Positions 32,901 to 40,736 of a stretch of DNA of 64,000 nucleotides are shown here, one piece after another (within the stretch, counting starts at the first letter, position 1; every line of letters begins with the position of its first letter). Source of the stretch: Planosporangium mesophilum (GTDB taxonomy: Bacteria > Actinomycetota > Actinomycetes > Mycobacteriales > Micromonosporaceae); NCBI RefSeq assembly GCF_016863255.1, contig NZ_BOON01000006.1, positions 124,001-188,000 on the forward strand, given 5' to 3'. A program made the translations under genes and the position numbers. The notes under the pieces are model-generated. The model was not told the origin of the DNA. It did not search any database and worked only from the letters and a program-made list of their open reading frames with translations.

Positions 32901-33323
32901 TCAGGTCGCGTCGTCGTACGTGTGCCGTCCGACCGCCGGCGGGGGCGCGGGTACCGGCGACGTCGGGGTGGCCTGGTGTACGTCCAGCGCGCTGGCCGTG
33001 GCACTCAAGTCGCTCTTGACGTCGTCGGCGGTACCGCGCAGGTCGTCGTAGATACCCTGGAACGGCCGGCGGAGCGCGGCCTCGTCGTCCTCGCTGAGCA
33101 CGTGCTTGCGGAGGAAGGTCTTCGGGTGCAGGTCCTCCAGCTGGATGTCGGTGCCCAGCTCACGGCTGAGGTCGCCGGTCGCGTTGCGGGCCATCTGACG
33201 CAGCTGCCGCAGCATCCGGACCCCGTCGCTGATCGCCTTGGGGAGCTTGTCGGGGCCGAAGATGAACAGGCCGACCAGGATGATCACGATCAGCTCCCAG
33301 CCGCCGATGTTTTCCAGCCCCAT
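32901..33323 (-). CDS. tatB: Sec-independent translocase TatB
   Basis: 140-residue TatB of the twin-arginine translocase. Seen: N-terminal helix 'ELIVIILVGLFIFGPDKLPK' with the conserved E and FGP motif, then an amphipathic helix 'RMLRQLRQMARNATGDL' and a long polar tail. GGAGGG 6 nt before the ATG. It follows htrA on the same strand (57 bp), a conserved neighbour. Confidence 0.93.
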   Translation of the reverse strand: MGLENIGGWELIVIILVGLFIFGPDKLPKAISDGVRMLRQLRQMARNATGDLSRELGTDIQLEDLHPKTFLRKHVLSEDDEAALRRPFQGIYDDLRGTADDVKSDLSATASALDVHQATPTSPVPAPPPAVGRHTYDDAT

Positions 33324-33380
33324 GTCGCCCTCCCTCTGTCCCAGCCAGCGTACGCACCCGCGCGCACCGGACGGGAGCCG

Positions 33381-34721
33381 CTACTTCCCGTCCGCCGCCA
33401 GGACGACCTGCGCGTTGCGCCTGGCGCCGTCACGGGTGTACTCGACGCTGACGTTGGTGCCGGGCGCGTACTTGCGGACCAGCGCGATCAGATCGCCCGG
33501 CTCCTCCAGCGGGGCCCCGCCGACGCGGGTCAGCACGTCGCCGGCGCGCAGCCCGCCGTTCGCCGCCGGACCGCCGGCCGAGACGGCCTGCAACCGCACC
33601 CCGCCGCTCGGGCTACGGTACGCGGCCTCGATCTCCGCCCCGATCACCGTACGGCGCGCCTTGCCGGTGTCCACGATGTCCTGGGCGAGCCGCTTGGCCT
33701 GGTTGATCGGGATGGCGAAGGCGAGCCCGACGTTGCCGGCCTGGTCCTGGTCGGCGGCGAGGGACTTGATGACCGCGTTGATGCCGATCACCCGACCGGC
33801 CGCGTCGACCAGCGGGCCCCCGGAGTTGCCGTGGTTGACCGCCGCGTCGGTCTGGATCGCCGCGTAGTACCGCGTCGGCCCACCCGCCTCGCCGGCCGCG
33901 ATCGGGCGGTCGACGGCGCTGACGATGCCGTACGTCACCGTGTTCGCCAGCGCCAGCGGCGATCCGATCGCCAGGACCGGGTCGCCCACCTGGGTGGAGT
34001 CGGAGTCGCCGAACTGGATCGGGGTGAGCTTGGGGCCGTCCAGCTTGAGCACGGCCACGTCGGACTCGGGGTCGCTACCGACGACCTTGGCCGGGACCGT
34101 GGTGCCGTCGCTGAAGGTCACCATGGTCGCCCCCGAGGCGCCGGCGACGACGTGGTCGTTGGTGATCGCGTACCCGTCGCTGGAGACGATGAAGCCGGAG
34201 CCGAGGCTGGTACCGCCACCGGCCGGGGACTTCACCGTGATCACGCTGGGCAGCACCTTCTTGACGACGCCGGCGAGGGATTCGGGTGGGCGCTGCGTGA
34301 GCGGCGCCGGGTTGGCCGCGCCGAGATCGGGACCCCGGCCCAGCCCGCCCCGGCTGGCGAACACGAAGCCGAGCGTGCCACCGAGCGCCCCGGCGAGCAG
34401 GGCGGTGATCACCGACACAAGGACGACGAGCCCGAGGCCGCTCCGGACACCGCGCGCCGACGGTCCGGGGGCCGGGTCGAGCGCGGGTACGTCGGAGGCC
34501 GTCGGCGTCACCACGACGGCGGCCGGCGCCGCCGGGTCACGCCAGGGATCGGAGAGCGCATCGGACCACCAGGGCGAATCGGCTCCGGCGTGCGAGCCGG
34601 TCGGTGCGCCCGGGCCGGCCCCGCCAGCCGCAGCGGCCGGGCCGGGGACGCCGGACGCTTCGGCAGCGGTCATACGCCGCCGCGTACCCCAGTCACTCAC
34701 GATCGGTACTCCTTCGTCCAT
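33381..34721 (-). CDS. HtrA/DegP-type serine protease
   Basis: 446-residue membrane-anchored S1C protease that degrades or refolds envelope proteins. Order: a disordered cytosolic N terminus of about 95, one helix ('LGLVVLVSVITALLAGALGG'), a trypsin-like domain with catalytic His in 'YAITNDHVVAG', Asp in 'GSDPESDVAVLKL', Ser in 'VNHGNSGGPLVDAA', then a PDZ domain ('AVSAGGPAANGGLRAGDVL'). All catalytic residues are present. Neighbours tatB and mrp match the mycobacterial sigE-rseA-htrA-tatB locus, but the sigE and rseA genes expected between it and the O-methyltransferase are missing. Confidence 0.93.
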   Translation of the reverse strand: MDEGVPIVSDWGTRRRMTAAEASGVPGPAAAAGGAGPGAPTGSHAGADSPWWSDALSDPWRDPAAPAAVVVTPTASDVPALDPAPGPSARGVRSGLGLVVLVSVITALLAGALGGTLGFVFASRGGLGRGPDLGAANPAPLTQRPPESLAGVVKKVLPSVITVKSPAGGGTSLGSGFIVSSDGYAITNDHVVAGASGATMVTFSDGTTVPAKVVGSDPESDVAVLKLDGPKLTPIQFGDSDSTQVGDPVLAIGSPLALANTVTYGIVSAVDRPIAAGEAGGPTRYYAAIQTDAAVNHGNSGGPLVDAAGRVIGINAVIKSLAADQDQAGNVGLAFAIPINQAKRLAQDIVDTGKARRTVIGAEIEAAYRSPSGGVRLQAVSAGGPAANGGLRAGDVLTRVGGAPLEEPGDLIALVRKYAPGTNVSVEYTRDGARRNAQVVLAADGK

Positions 34722-34805
34722 CCGTCACAAGGATTACACGTACCGACATCCCCCACACCGGCCGACCGTTCCCTAGGCTCGTACCAGACTTGCCATCGAC
34801 CGGTC

Positions 34806-34812
34806 AGGAGGT
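34806..34812 (+). promoter_or_regulatory. Ribosome binding site that sets an AUC start
   Basis: AGGAGGT, full match to the 16S tail, 5 nt before the ATC at 34818. No ordinary start codon in that frame is reachable from it. A TAGGCT hexamer at 34774-34779 may be the promoter -10. Confidence 0.6.
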
Positions 34813-34817
34813 GCGCC

Positions 34818-35474
34818 ATCGCCGCGTCCACAAAGATTCCCCAACAGCATGCCGCCCACGCCCACGAGTTCGCGCAGGCGTACGTGGCCGAGGACGCCGT
34901 ACTGGCCGCGGCCCGCGCGCACGCCGGTGAGGTCGGGCTGACGCCGGTCAGCCCCGCGGCCGGCGCCGCCCTGCGCTTCATCGCCGCGGCGGGCAACGCC
35001 AAGGCGGTGGTGGAGGTGGGCACCGGCACCGGGGTCAGTGGCGCATGGCTGCTGCGGGGCATGCGCCCGGACGGGGTCCTCACCACGATCGACATCGAGA
35101 ACGAGCACCAGCGGGTCGCGCGCGTGATCTTCGCGGAGGCCGGATTCGCCCCGTCGCGTACCCGCATCATCACCGGGCGCGCCCTCGACGTGCTCCCCCG
35201 GCTCGCGGACGGCGTCTACGACCTGATCTTCGTCGACCACGACGCCAGCGAGTACGCCCGCGCCGTCACCGCCGCGGCCAGGCTGCTGCGCCCCGGCGGG
35301 GTACTGGTGCTCGGCGCCGCCCTCGCCGGCGGCAGGGTGGCCGACCCGGCCGTGCGCGAACCGGAGACGGTAGCGCTGCGCGAGGTGCTGAGGGAACTGC
35401 GCGACTCGGACGAGTGGATCCCGGCGCTGCTGCCCACCGGCGACGGGCTCCTCTGCGTGGTCAAGCGGCCGTGA
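34818..35474 (+). CDS. SAM-dependent O-methyltransferase, probable AUC start
   Basis: Class I methyltransferase of about 218 residues, O-methyltransferase family 3, homologous to Rv1220c. Seen: SAM loop 'VVEVGTGTGVSGAWLLRGM', 'GVLTTIDIENEHQRVARVIF', 'LIFVDHDASEYARAV'. No ATG, GTG or TTG lies in frame near the N terminus. An AGGAGGT ribosome site ends 5-6 nt before an ATC (34818-34820), and a start there gives the homologue's length; the first ordinary in-frame codon, GTG 34884, would remove about 22 conserved residues. Divergent from htrA. Substrate unknown. Confidence 0.88.
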   Translation: MAASTKIPQQHAAHAHEFAQAYVAEDAVLAAARAHAGEVGLTPVSPAAGAALRFIAAAGNAKAVVEVGTGTGVSGAWLLRGMRPDGVLTTIDIENEHQRVARVIFAEAGFAPSRTRIITGRALDVLPRLADGVYDLIFVDHDASEYARAVTAAARLLRPGGVLVLGAALAGGRVADPAVREPETVALREVLRELRDSDEWIPALLPTGDGLLCVVKRP

Positions 35475-35475
35475 G

Positions 35476-35501
35476 GACGGGGCGCGGGACCGCGCCCCGT
35501 C
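35476..35501. terminator. Bidirectional hairpin terminator
   Basis: Perfect 12-bp stem GACGGGGCGCGG/CCGCGCCCCGTC with a tight loop, in the 25-bp gap between the O-methyltransferase stop and the convergent pepA stop. Confidence 0.8.
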
Positions 35502-37023
35502 AGGAGGCCGCCGCTTCGACCGGGACTCCGGACGGCGCCTCGCCGGCCACCCGGTCGAGCCAGCGCACCAACGTGCGCACGCCCCAGCCGGTCGCGCCCT
35601 TGACCAGCTCCCGGTCCGGCGAATCGGCCCAGGCGGGCGCGGACATGTCCAGGTGGGCCCAGCGGTCGCGGAGCGTCCCGGCGAACTCTCGCAGATACAT
35701 CGCGGCCATCACCGAGCCGGCACCCACCTGCGTGGAGTTGACCAGGTCCGCGACGTCGCTGTCGAGCGCGTCGCGGTAGTCGTCGGGCATCGGCATCCGC
35801 CACACCCGCTCACCGGCCGCGGTCGCCGCCTCGGCCAGCGCCTCGGCGAGCGGATCGCTGTCGCTGTAGAGCGCGGCGGTGCGCTTGCCGAGGGCGACGC
35901 TCTGGGCACCGGTCAGCGTGGCGAGGTCGACCAGGAGGTCGGCGTCCAGGTGCCGCGCCGCGTACGCCATCGCGTCGGCCAGGACCAGCCGCCCCTCGGC
36001 GTCGGTGTTGAGCACCTCGGTGGTCATTCCGCCGTAGTGGCGAACCACGTCACCGGGGCGGTAGGCGGTGCCGCTGGCCATGTTCTCGGCGAGCGGGGCC
36101 AGCGCGGTCACGCGTACCGGCAGGTTCAGCGCCGCCGCCGCGATCGTCGCGGCGGCCACGGCGGCGGCCCCGCCCATGTCCTTGCGCATCAGCCTCATGC
36201 CGTCGCGGGGCTTGATGCAGATGCCGCCGGTGTCGAACGTGATGCCCTTGCCCACCAGGACGACGTGGGTACGCGCCTGCGGCGGCTGCCACGACAGCTC
36301 CACCAGCCTGGGCGGGCGGACGGAGCCGTTGCCGACCGCCAGGATCGCGTTGAAGCCCTCGGCGGTCAGCTGCTCCGGCTCCCGGACGACCACGCTCAGG
36401 CCCGGGTGGGACGCGGCGGCCTCCCGGATCCGCTCGGCCAGCCACGCGGGCGACTTGCGGTCGCTCGGCGTGTTCGTGAGGTCCCTGGCCAGCATGGTCG
36501 CCTCGGCCACCGCACGGGCCACGGCCAGGGCCGGCTCGTACCGCCCGGTCTCGTCCACCACGATCGTGACGCTCGCCAGCTTGGGTGCCTTGTCGGGTGG
36601 CTCGGTGGCCACCCGGAAGCGGTACGCCGCGAGCCAGAGCCCCTCGGCGAGGCCGCGGACCGCGGCCGGGTCCACCGCGGCGGGCAGCCCGACCGTGACC
36701 GAGGGTTGTTGCCTGGCGGAGCGCGCGATCGCGGCCCCGGCCGCGCGCCAGCCGGCCTCGTCACCGGCGCCCACCCCGGTCAGCAGTACCCGGCGCGGGC
36801 TGGCGAGCGGGCGGGCCAGCGTGTGCACCACGCCGGCCCCACCGGTGTGTTCCACGTCGCTGATGAAGGCGAGCGCCTCCTCGCGTACCGCGCGGTCGGC
36901 GGCGTACGCGGTGGGCAGCAGCTCGCCGCCGGGGCCGGATTCACCCGTACGGGCACCCTTCCCGACCGGCAGCGCCAGCGTGTCCGGCACGGTCTGCTCG
37001 ACCGCGAGCCGTATCTCGAGCAC
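35500..37023 (-). CDS. pepA: Leucyl aminopeptidase (M17)
   Basis: 507-residue M17 aminopeptidase, which removes N-terminal residues using two metal ions, usually as a hexamer. Seen: 'VLVGKGITFDTGGICIKPRD' with metal-binding Lys and Asp, 'MRKDMGGAAAVAAAT', 'VLNTDAEGRLVLADAMAYA' (the NTDAEGR signature), 'DLATLTGAQ'. GAGGAGG ribosome site 5 nt before the GTG at 37023. A CGTTGTACAACG palindrome lies about 120 bp upstream. Confidence 0.95.
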   Translation of the reverse strand: MLEIRLAVEQTVPDTLALPVGKGARTGESGPGGELLPTAYAADRAVREEALAFISDVEHTGGAGVVHTLARPLASPRRVLLTGVGAGDEAGWRAAGAAIARSARQQPSVTVGLPAAVDPAAVRGLAEGLWLAAYRFRVATEPPDKAPKLASVTIVVDETGRYEPALAVARAVAEATMLARDLTNTPSDRKSPAWLAERIREAAASHPGLSVVVREPEQLTAEGFNAILAVGNGSVRPPRLVELSWQPPQARTHVVLVGKGITFDTGGICIKPRDGMRLMRKDMGGAAAVAAATIAAAALNLPVRVTALAPLAENMASGTAYRPGDVVRHYGGMTTEVLNTDAEGRLVLADAMAYAARHLDADLLVDLATLTGAQSVALGKRTAALYSDSDPLAEALAEAATAAGERVWRMPMPDDYRDALDSDVADLVNSTQVGAGSVMAAMYLREFAGTLRDRWAHLDMSAPAWADSPDRELVKGATGWGVRTLVRWLDRVAGEAPSGVPVEAAAS

Positions 37024-37086
37024 GGCCGCCTCCTCACGTTCTCGCCCACCTGCCGCGCCCGTCGGAACCGAAACGCGCCACCCCGT

Positions 37087-37122
37087 CGGGGAGTTCCGCG
37101 CGGGGGCCCGCCGAACTCCCCG
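37087..37122. terminator. Hairpin between DUF3117 and pepA genes
   Basis: Perfect 10-bp arms CGGGGAGTTC/GAACTCCCCG around a GC-rich 16-nt core. It could terminate the DUF3117 transcript or fold in the pepA leader. Confidence 0.5.
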
Positions 37123-37140
37123 AACCGGGCTGGCGATGGA

Positions 37141-37152
37141 CGTTGTACAACG
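37141..37152. promoter_or_regulatory. CGTTGTACAACG palindrome upstream of pepA
   Basis: Perfect 12-bp palindrome in the 216-bp gap before pepA; an AACGTT lies 6 bp beyond. Possible regulator site, unknown factor. Confidence 0.28.
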
Positions 37153-37182
37153 CTATGAACGTTCCAGTACCGCCGATGGGCC

Positions 37183-37218
37183 GCCCGCCGCACGACCTTC
37201 ATGCGGTGTGCGGCGGGC
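37183..37218 (-). terminator. Terminator of DUF3117 gene
   Basis: 11-bp stem GCCCGCCGCAC/GTGCGGCGGGC with a 14-nt loop, 22 bp past the DUF3117 stop in the direction of transcription. Confidence 0.7.
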
Positions 37219-37239
37219 ACCTCCGGCCCGAAACCGCGG

Positions 37240-37407
37240 TCAGCCCGTGGCCGACTTCAGCGCCTCGCTCAGCGCGTTGGCCTCGTCGGGCGTCATCTCT
37301 ACGACGAGCCGGCCACCACCCTCCAGCGGGACCCGCATGACGATGCCGCGGCCCTCCTTGGTGACCTCAAGCGGACCGTCGCCCGTCCGCGGCTTCATGG
37401 CCGCCAT
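37240..37407 (-). CDS. DUF3117 small protein
   Basis: 55-residue protein of the DUF3117 family, nearly universal in actinobacteria: 'MAAMKPRTGDGPLEVTKEGR' and 'LVVEMTPDEANALSEALKS'. Homologue of Rv1211, function unknown. GGGGAGA ribosome site 5 nt before the ATG. Its own terminator follows. Confidence 0.93.
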   Translation of the reverse strand: MAAMKPRTGDGPLEVTKEGRGIVMRVPLEGGGRLVVEMTPDEANALSEALKSATG

Positions 37408-37579
37408 CTTGTCTCCCCTCACACACTTTATGGTGTTCAGATCCCGGGCACGTCGACCGCACCCGTGAGCTGCGCAGGCCCATTCCGTGACCCACGCGTA
37501 CCCGCGGGCACGCCGGAAACGGCGCCGACCAATGATTTTCCCTGATGATGGCCCCAAGACCCAAACCGGGGCCGATTTG

Positions 37580-37620
37580 TTGTGACAGTGCCTGGTGCGT
37601 TAGCGCCAAAAGTGTCACAA
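37580..37620. promoter_or_regulatory. Wide-spaced TTGTGACA/TGTCACAA operator
   Basis: Perfect 8-bp arms (37580-37587 and 37613-37620) with 25 nt between, containing an inner TGGTGC-N4-GCGCCA imperfect palindrome, directly before the PaaX-like gene start. E. coli PaaX is recalled to use a similarly wide-spaced palindrome; probable autoregulatory site. Confidence 0.5.
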
Positions 37621-37629
37621 TATGCGGCC

Positions 37630-38478
37630 ATGCAGGCCCGGTCGGCGCTCTTCGACCTCTACGGCGACCACCTCCAGCCGAGGGGTGGCCGGGCACCGGT
37701 CGCTGCGCTGGTACGGCTGCTCGCGCCGCTGGGAATCGCCGCCCCGGCGGTACGCACCGCGGTGTCCCGGATGGTGCGCCAGGGCTGGCTGCATCCGCTG
37801 CGCCTGTCCACCGGGCCGGGATACCTGCTGACCCCCAAGGCGGCCCGCCGGCTGGACGAGGCCGCCGCCCGCATCTACCGCACCGGCGCCAACTCCTGGG
37901 ACGGCCGGTTCGACCTGGTCGTGATCGACCCGCCGGCCCAGCGCGCCGACCGGGGACGGCTGGCGGCGAACCTGACCTTCCTGGGCTACGGTGCGATCGA
38001 CGCCGCGACCTGGGTCGCCGCCCGCCCCACCGACGAGGTCGAGACGCTGCTGGGCGAGTCCGGCATCCGGTACGAGCGCTTCTCCGCCAGCCACTCCGGC
38101 GGGGTCGACGGCGCGGTGGCCCTGGTCCGCCGGGCCTGGGACCTGGCCGAGATCGGCGCCGCGTACGAGGAGTTCGTGCGGGAGCTGACCCCCACGGTCA
38201 CCGCGATCGACGCCGACAGCGACGACGAGCAGGCGTACGCGGCGCGCTTCACCCTCGTACACGCGTGGCGCACGTTCCTGTTCCGCGATCCCCAACTACC
38301 CCCGGAGCTGCTGCCCGAACCGTGGCCCGGCAGCGCCGCCGCCGCCTTCTTCGACAGCCACGCCGCACGGCTGCGCCCGGCCGCCGACCGGTTCGTGGAC
38401 CGCTGCCTGGACCTCGCCACGTCCAGGCCGCCGGTCACCGGTACCCCGGTGAACCGCGCCCTGCCGCTACCCAGATGA
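37630..38478 (+). CDS. PaaX-family transcriptional repressor
   Basis: 282-residue PaaX-like regulator. Relatives bind aryl-CoA, such as phenylacetyl-CoA, and repress its breakdown genes. Seen: 'MQARSALFDLYGDHLQPRGG', a winged helix through 'VRTAVSRMVRQGWLHPL', middle domain 'WDGRFDLVVIDPPAQRADRG', C-terminal PaaX domain 'RRAWDLAEIGAAYEEFVREL'. ATG 37630 is used since a start at 37582 would put the operator inside the gene. An enoyl-CoA hydratase gene follows by 31 bp, the likely regulated partner. Confidence 0.9.
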   Translation: MQARSALFDLYGDHLQPRGGRAPVAALVRLLAPLGIAAPAVRTAVSRMVRQGWLHPLRLSTGPGYLLTPKAARRLDEAAARIYRTGANSWDGRFDLVVIDPPAQRADRGRLAANLTFLGYGAIDAATWVAARPTDEVETLLGESGIRYERFSASHSGGVDGAVALVRRAWDLAEIGAAYEEFVRELTPTVTAIDADSDDEQAYAARFTLVHAWRTFLFRDPQLPPELLPEPWPGSAAAAFFDSHAARLRPAADRFVDRCLDLATSRPPVTGTPVNRALPLPR

Positions 38479-38509
38479 CCGGCGTACAGATCACCAGAAA
38501 GGCACCACC

Positions 38510-39301
38510 GTGACCGATGTCCTGCTCGTCGAGCGCGTCGACGAGATCGCCACCCTGACCCTCAACCGCCCCGACTCGCTCAACTCGCTCGACGTGGCCC
38601 TCAAGGAGGCGCTGCGCGAGGCGCTCGCCGAGCTGACCGCCGACGACTCCTGCCGGGCGGTCGTGCTCACCGGCGCGGGCCGGGCGTTCTGCGTCGGGCA
38701 GGACCTGCGCCAGCACGTCGAGAAGCTGGAGTCCGGCGACACCGACCCGCTGGCGACCGTGCGGGAGCACTACAACCCGGTCGCGACGCTGCTGGCCGAG
38801 ATGCCCAAGCCGGTCGTGGCGGCGGTGCGCGGCATGGCGGCCGGGGCCGGCGCGTCGCTGGCGATGCTCGCCGACTTCCGCGTCGGCGGCCCCCGTACCG
38901 GCTTCCTCATGGCGTTCGCCAACGTCGGCCTGGCCGGCGACTCCGGTGCGTCCTGGGCGCTGCCGCGGCTGGTCGGCCACGCCAAGGCCACCGAGCTGCT
39001 GATGCTGGCCGAGCCGATCGACGCGGCACAGGCGCTGCGGCTGGGGCTACTGACCACGCTGGTCGACGACGACGAAGAGGTACTGCCGGCCGCGCGGGCC
39101 CTGGCCACCCGGCTGGCCAGCGGCCCCACCGTCGCGTACGCCCAGATCAAGCGCCAGCTGCGCATCGGCGGTACCGGGACCCTCGCCGAGGCCCTCGAAG
39201 CCGAGTACGAGGCGCAGAAGGTCAGCGGCGCCACCGCCGACCACCGCAACGCCACCTACGCGTTCGTCCGCAAGGAGCGACCGATCTTCGAGGGCCGCTA
39301 G
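38510..39301 (+). CDS. Enoyl-CoA hydratase/isomerase (PaaG-like)
   Basis: 263-residue crotonase-fold enzyme. Seen: 'TLNRPDSLNSLDVALKEALR', the oxyanion 'AFCVGQDLRQH' and 'GMAAGAGASLAMLADFRVG', then 'FMAFANVGLAGDSGASWALP'. GDSGASWALP carries Asp but no second Glu, the pattern of PaaG-type isomerases rather than classical hydratases. Next to a PaaX regulator this suggests an aromatic-acid CoA step, but no other paa genes are in the window. Ribosome site AGAAAGG upstream of the GTG. Confidence 0.88.
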   Translation: MTDVLLVERVDEIATLTLNRPDSLNSLDVALKEALREALAELTADDSCRAVVLTGAGRAFCVGQDLRQHVEKLESGDTDPLATVREHYNPVATLLAEMPKPVVAAVRGMAAGAGASLAMLADFRVGGPRTGFLMAFANVGLAGDSGASWALPRLVGHAKATELLMLAEPIDAAQALRLGLLTTLVDDDEEVLPAARALATRLASGPTVAYAQIKRQLRIGGTGTLAEALEAEYEAQKVSGATADHRNATYAFVRKERPIFEGR

Positions 39302-39309
39302 TACCGGCG

Positions 39310-39888
39310 CTAATCCTCGTCGTCCTCCTCCGGGTCCTGGTTGGCCACCTCGCCCAGCACGTACGCCTGCATCGCCAACTCGTCGCCGCGCGGCGAGACG
39401 AACGCCGGCAGCTCGCGCGGGCCGAGCTGCTGCACGTACGTCCAGAAGGCGCGTACCGCCTCAGCCGGCGAGGGCGCCTCGATGGGCAGGTGGACCCCGA
39501 CCAGCCACTCTCGCTGGGCCGCCGGCCCGGCGCCGGCCTTGTCGGCGAGCGCGGCGAACCGGTCGGAGTCGATCATGAAACAGCCCGCATCGGAAGCGAG
39601 GCCGTCCGCGGGCAGCGGCGCGTCGAACAGGTGCCGGGTGTACGCGATGTCCAGGTCGGCCGCTGGTGCGCCGGGAACCGGGTCGTCGGGGTCATAGTTG
39701 CCTGTGCCGACCGTGAGCACCCGCCCCAGCGCGAAGACGACCGGCTCCGCCCCGCCCGCTACCAGCGCCACCTCGTCCCCGGTCGCGGGTAGCGGACCGT
39801 CCAGCCCGGTCAGCTCCAACGTCTCGTGCCGGAACAACCGCTCCGCCTCGTACCGCTCGACCGGTACGACCACCGCCCAGTACGCCAT
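39310..39888 (-). CDS. Conserved hypothetical protein
   Basis: 192-residue acidic protein, 'MAYWAVVVPVERYEAERLF', 'GDEVALVAGGAEPVVFALGR', 'LDIAYTRHLFDAPLPADGLA', ending in an Asp/Glu run. It resembles a recurring Micromonosporaceae protein of unknown function; the strand pattern at the start suggests an EVE/PUA-like fold, unproven. ATG 39888 has AAGG upstream and lies 4 bp after the stop of a 49-residue reading frame. Convergent with the enoyl-CoA hydratase. Confidence 0.65.
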   Translation of the reverse strand: MAYWAVVVPVERYEAERLFRHETLELTGLDGPLPATGDEVALVAGGAEPVVFALGRVLTVGTGNYDPDDPVPGAPAADLDIAYTRHLFDAPLPADGLASDAGCFMIDSDRFAALADKAGAGPAAQREWLVGVHLPIEAPSPAEAVRAFWTYVQQLGPRELPAFVSPRGDELAMQAYVLGEVANQDPEEDDED

Positions 39889-39892
39889 GCCT

Positions 39893-40042
39893 TCATCTCA
39901 TCACGAGAGCCCGCCAGCTCTCCGGGGTGACCGATCCGGCCGGCGGTATCGGGTTGATACCCGCCGCGCGCAGCTCCGCCGCGCCGACCGGTGCGACTTT
40001 CCGGACCGCCCGGGAAGGCTGGTGGTCGGCCGCCGCGAGCAT
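39893..40042 (-). CDS. Possible 49-residue ORF coupled to downstream gene
   Basis: Minus-strand frame from ATG 40042, 'MLAAADHQPSRAVRKVAPVG' to 'VTPESWRALVMR', with a balanced, protein-like composition. The frame stays open about 70 bp further upstream without an ATG, GTG or TTG, so it may be the remnant of a longer gene. It stops 4 bp before the 39888 start, which would allow coupling. No ribosome site is clear. Confidence 0.3.
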   Translation of the reverse strand: MLAAADHQPSRAVRKVAPVGAAELRAAGINPIPPAGSVTPESWRALVMR

Positions 40043-40154
40043 CGCGGCGTCGACCCGTGGCGGCGGGTGGAAGCAGCCGCCCGGACACGGGCGACCATCA
40101 CGATGAACATGCCCGGCAGGTTAGCGACGTCGGGCGACCTGCACGACCGAATTG

Positions 40155-40736
40155 TCAGCGCGGTCGGCCGCAGGCCACGTGGCAGTCGGCCAGGTGGTCG
40201 TCGACCATCCCGGTCGCCTGCATCAGGGCGTACGCGGTGGTCGGGCCCACGAAACGGAACCCGCGCCGCTTGAGTTCCTTGGCCATCGCGGTGGACTCGG
40301 GGGTGACGGCCGGCACCTCCGCGAACGAGCGTGGCCGCCGCTCGCGCGGGGCTGGCGCGTACGACCACAGCAGCGCGCTCAGCCCCCCGTCCAGTTCGGC
40401 GGCGGCCCGGGCGTTGTGCAGGGCGGCCTCGATCTTCGCCCGTTTGCCGACGATGCCCGCATCCATCAGCAGCCGCTCGACGTCGCCTGAGTCGAACGCG
40501 GCCACCTCGCTGATCATGAAGTTCTTGAACGCGGCCCGGAACGCCGGGCGCTTGCGCAGGATGGTCAGCCAGGACAGGCCGGACTGGAACGCTTCGAGGG
40601 TCAGCCGCTCGTACAGGCCGTCGTCGTCGCGTACCGGACGGCCCCACTCGTCGTCGTGGTAGGCCATGTAGTCCGGCGTCGCGCCGGCCCAGCGGCAGCG
40701 GGACAGTCCGTCGGGCCCGGTGACGAGATCGGTCAC
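40155..40736 (-). CDS. DNA-3-methyladenine glycosylase I
   Basis: 193-residue Tag-family base-excision enzyme that removes 3-methyladenine from alkylated DNA. Seen: zinc-binding Cys in 'SRCRWAGATPDYMAYHDDEW', 'FQSGLSWLTILRKRPAFRAA', 'GIVGKRAKIEAALHNARAA', and 'GFRFVGPTTAYALMQATGMV' followed by His and Cys zinc ligands near the end. GTGA overlap with the upstream SRPBCC gene couples them. Confidence 0.95.
   Translation of the reverse strand: MTDLVTGPDGLSRCRWAGATPDYMAYHDDEWGRPVRDDDGLYERLTLEAFQSGLSWLTILRKRPAFRAAFKNFMISEVAAFDSGDVERLLMDAGIVGKRAKIEAALHNARAAAELDGGLSALLWSYAPAPRERRPRSFAEVPAVTPESTAMAKELKRRGFRFVGPTTAYALMQATGMVDDHLADCHVACGRPR

Noticed and set aside
32853-34680. Long plus-strand frame upstream of the O-methyltransferase, opposite tatB and htrA
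   Set aside because: It is the antisense shadow of htrA and tatB. Only the last 218 codons, after the ribosome site at 34806, form a recognisable protein.
39901-40107. 69-codon Arg/Ser-rich frame from ATG 40107 on the minus strand
   Set aside because: Its composition is that of an out-of-frame shadow. The neighbouring frame (39893-40042) looks more like protein.
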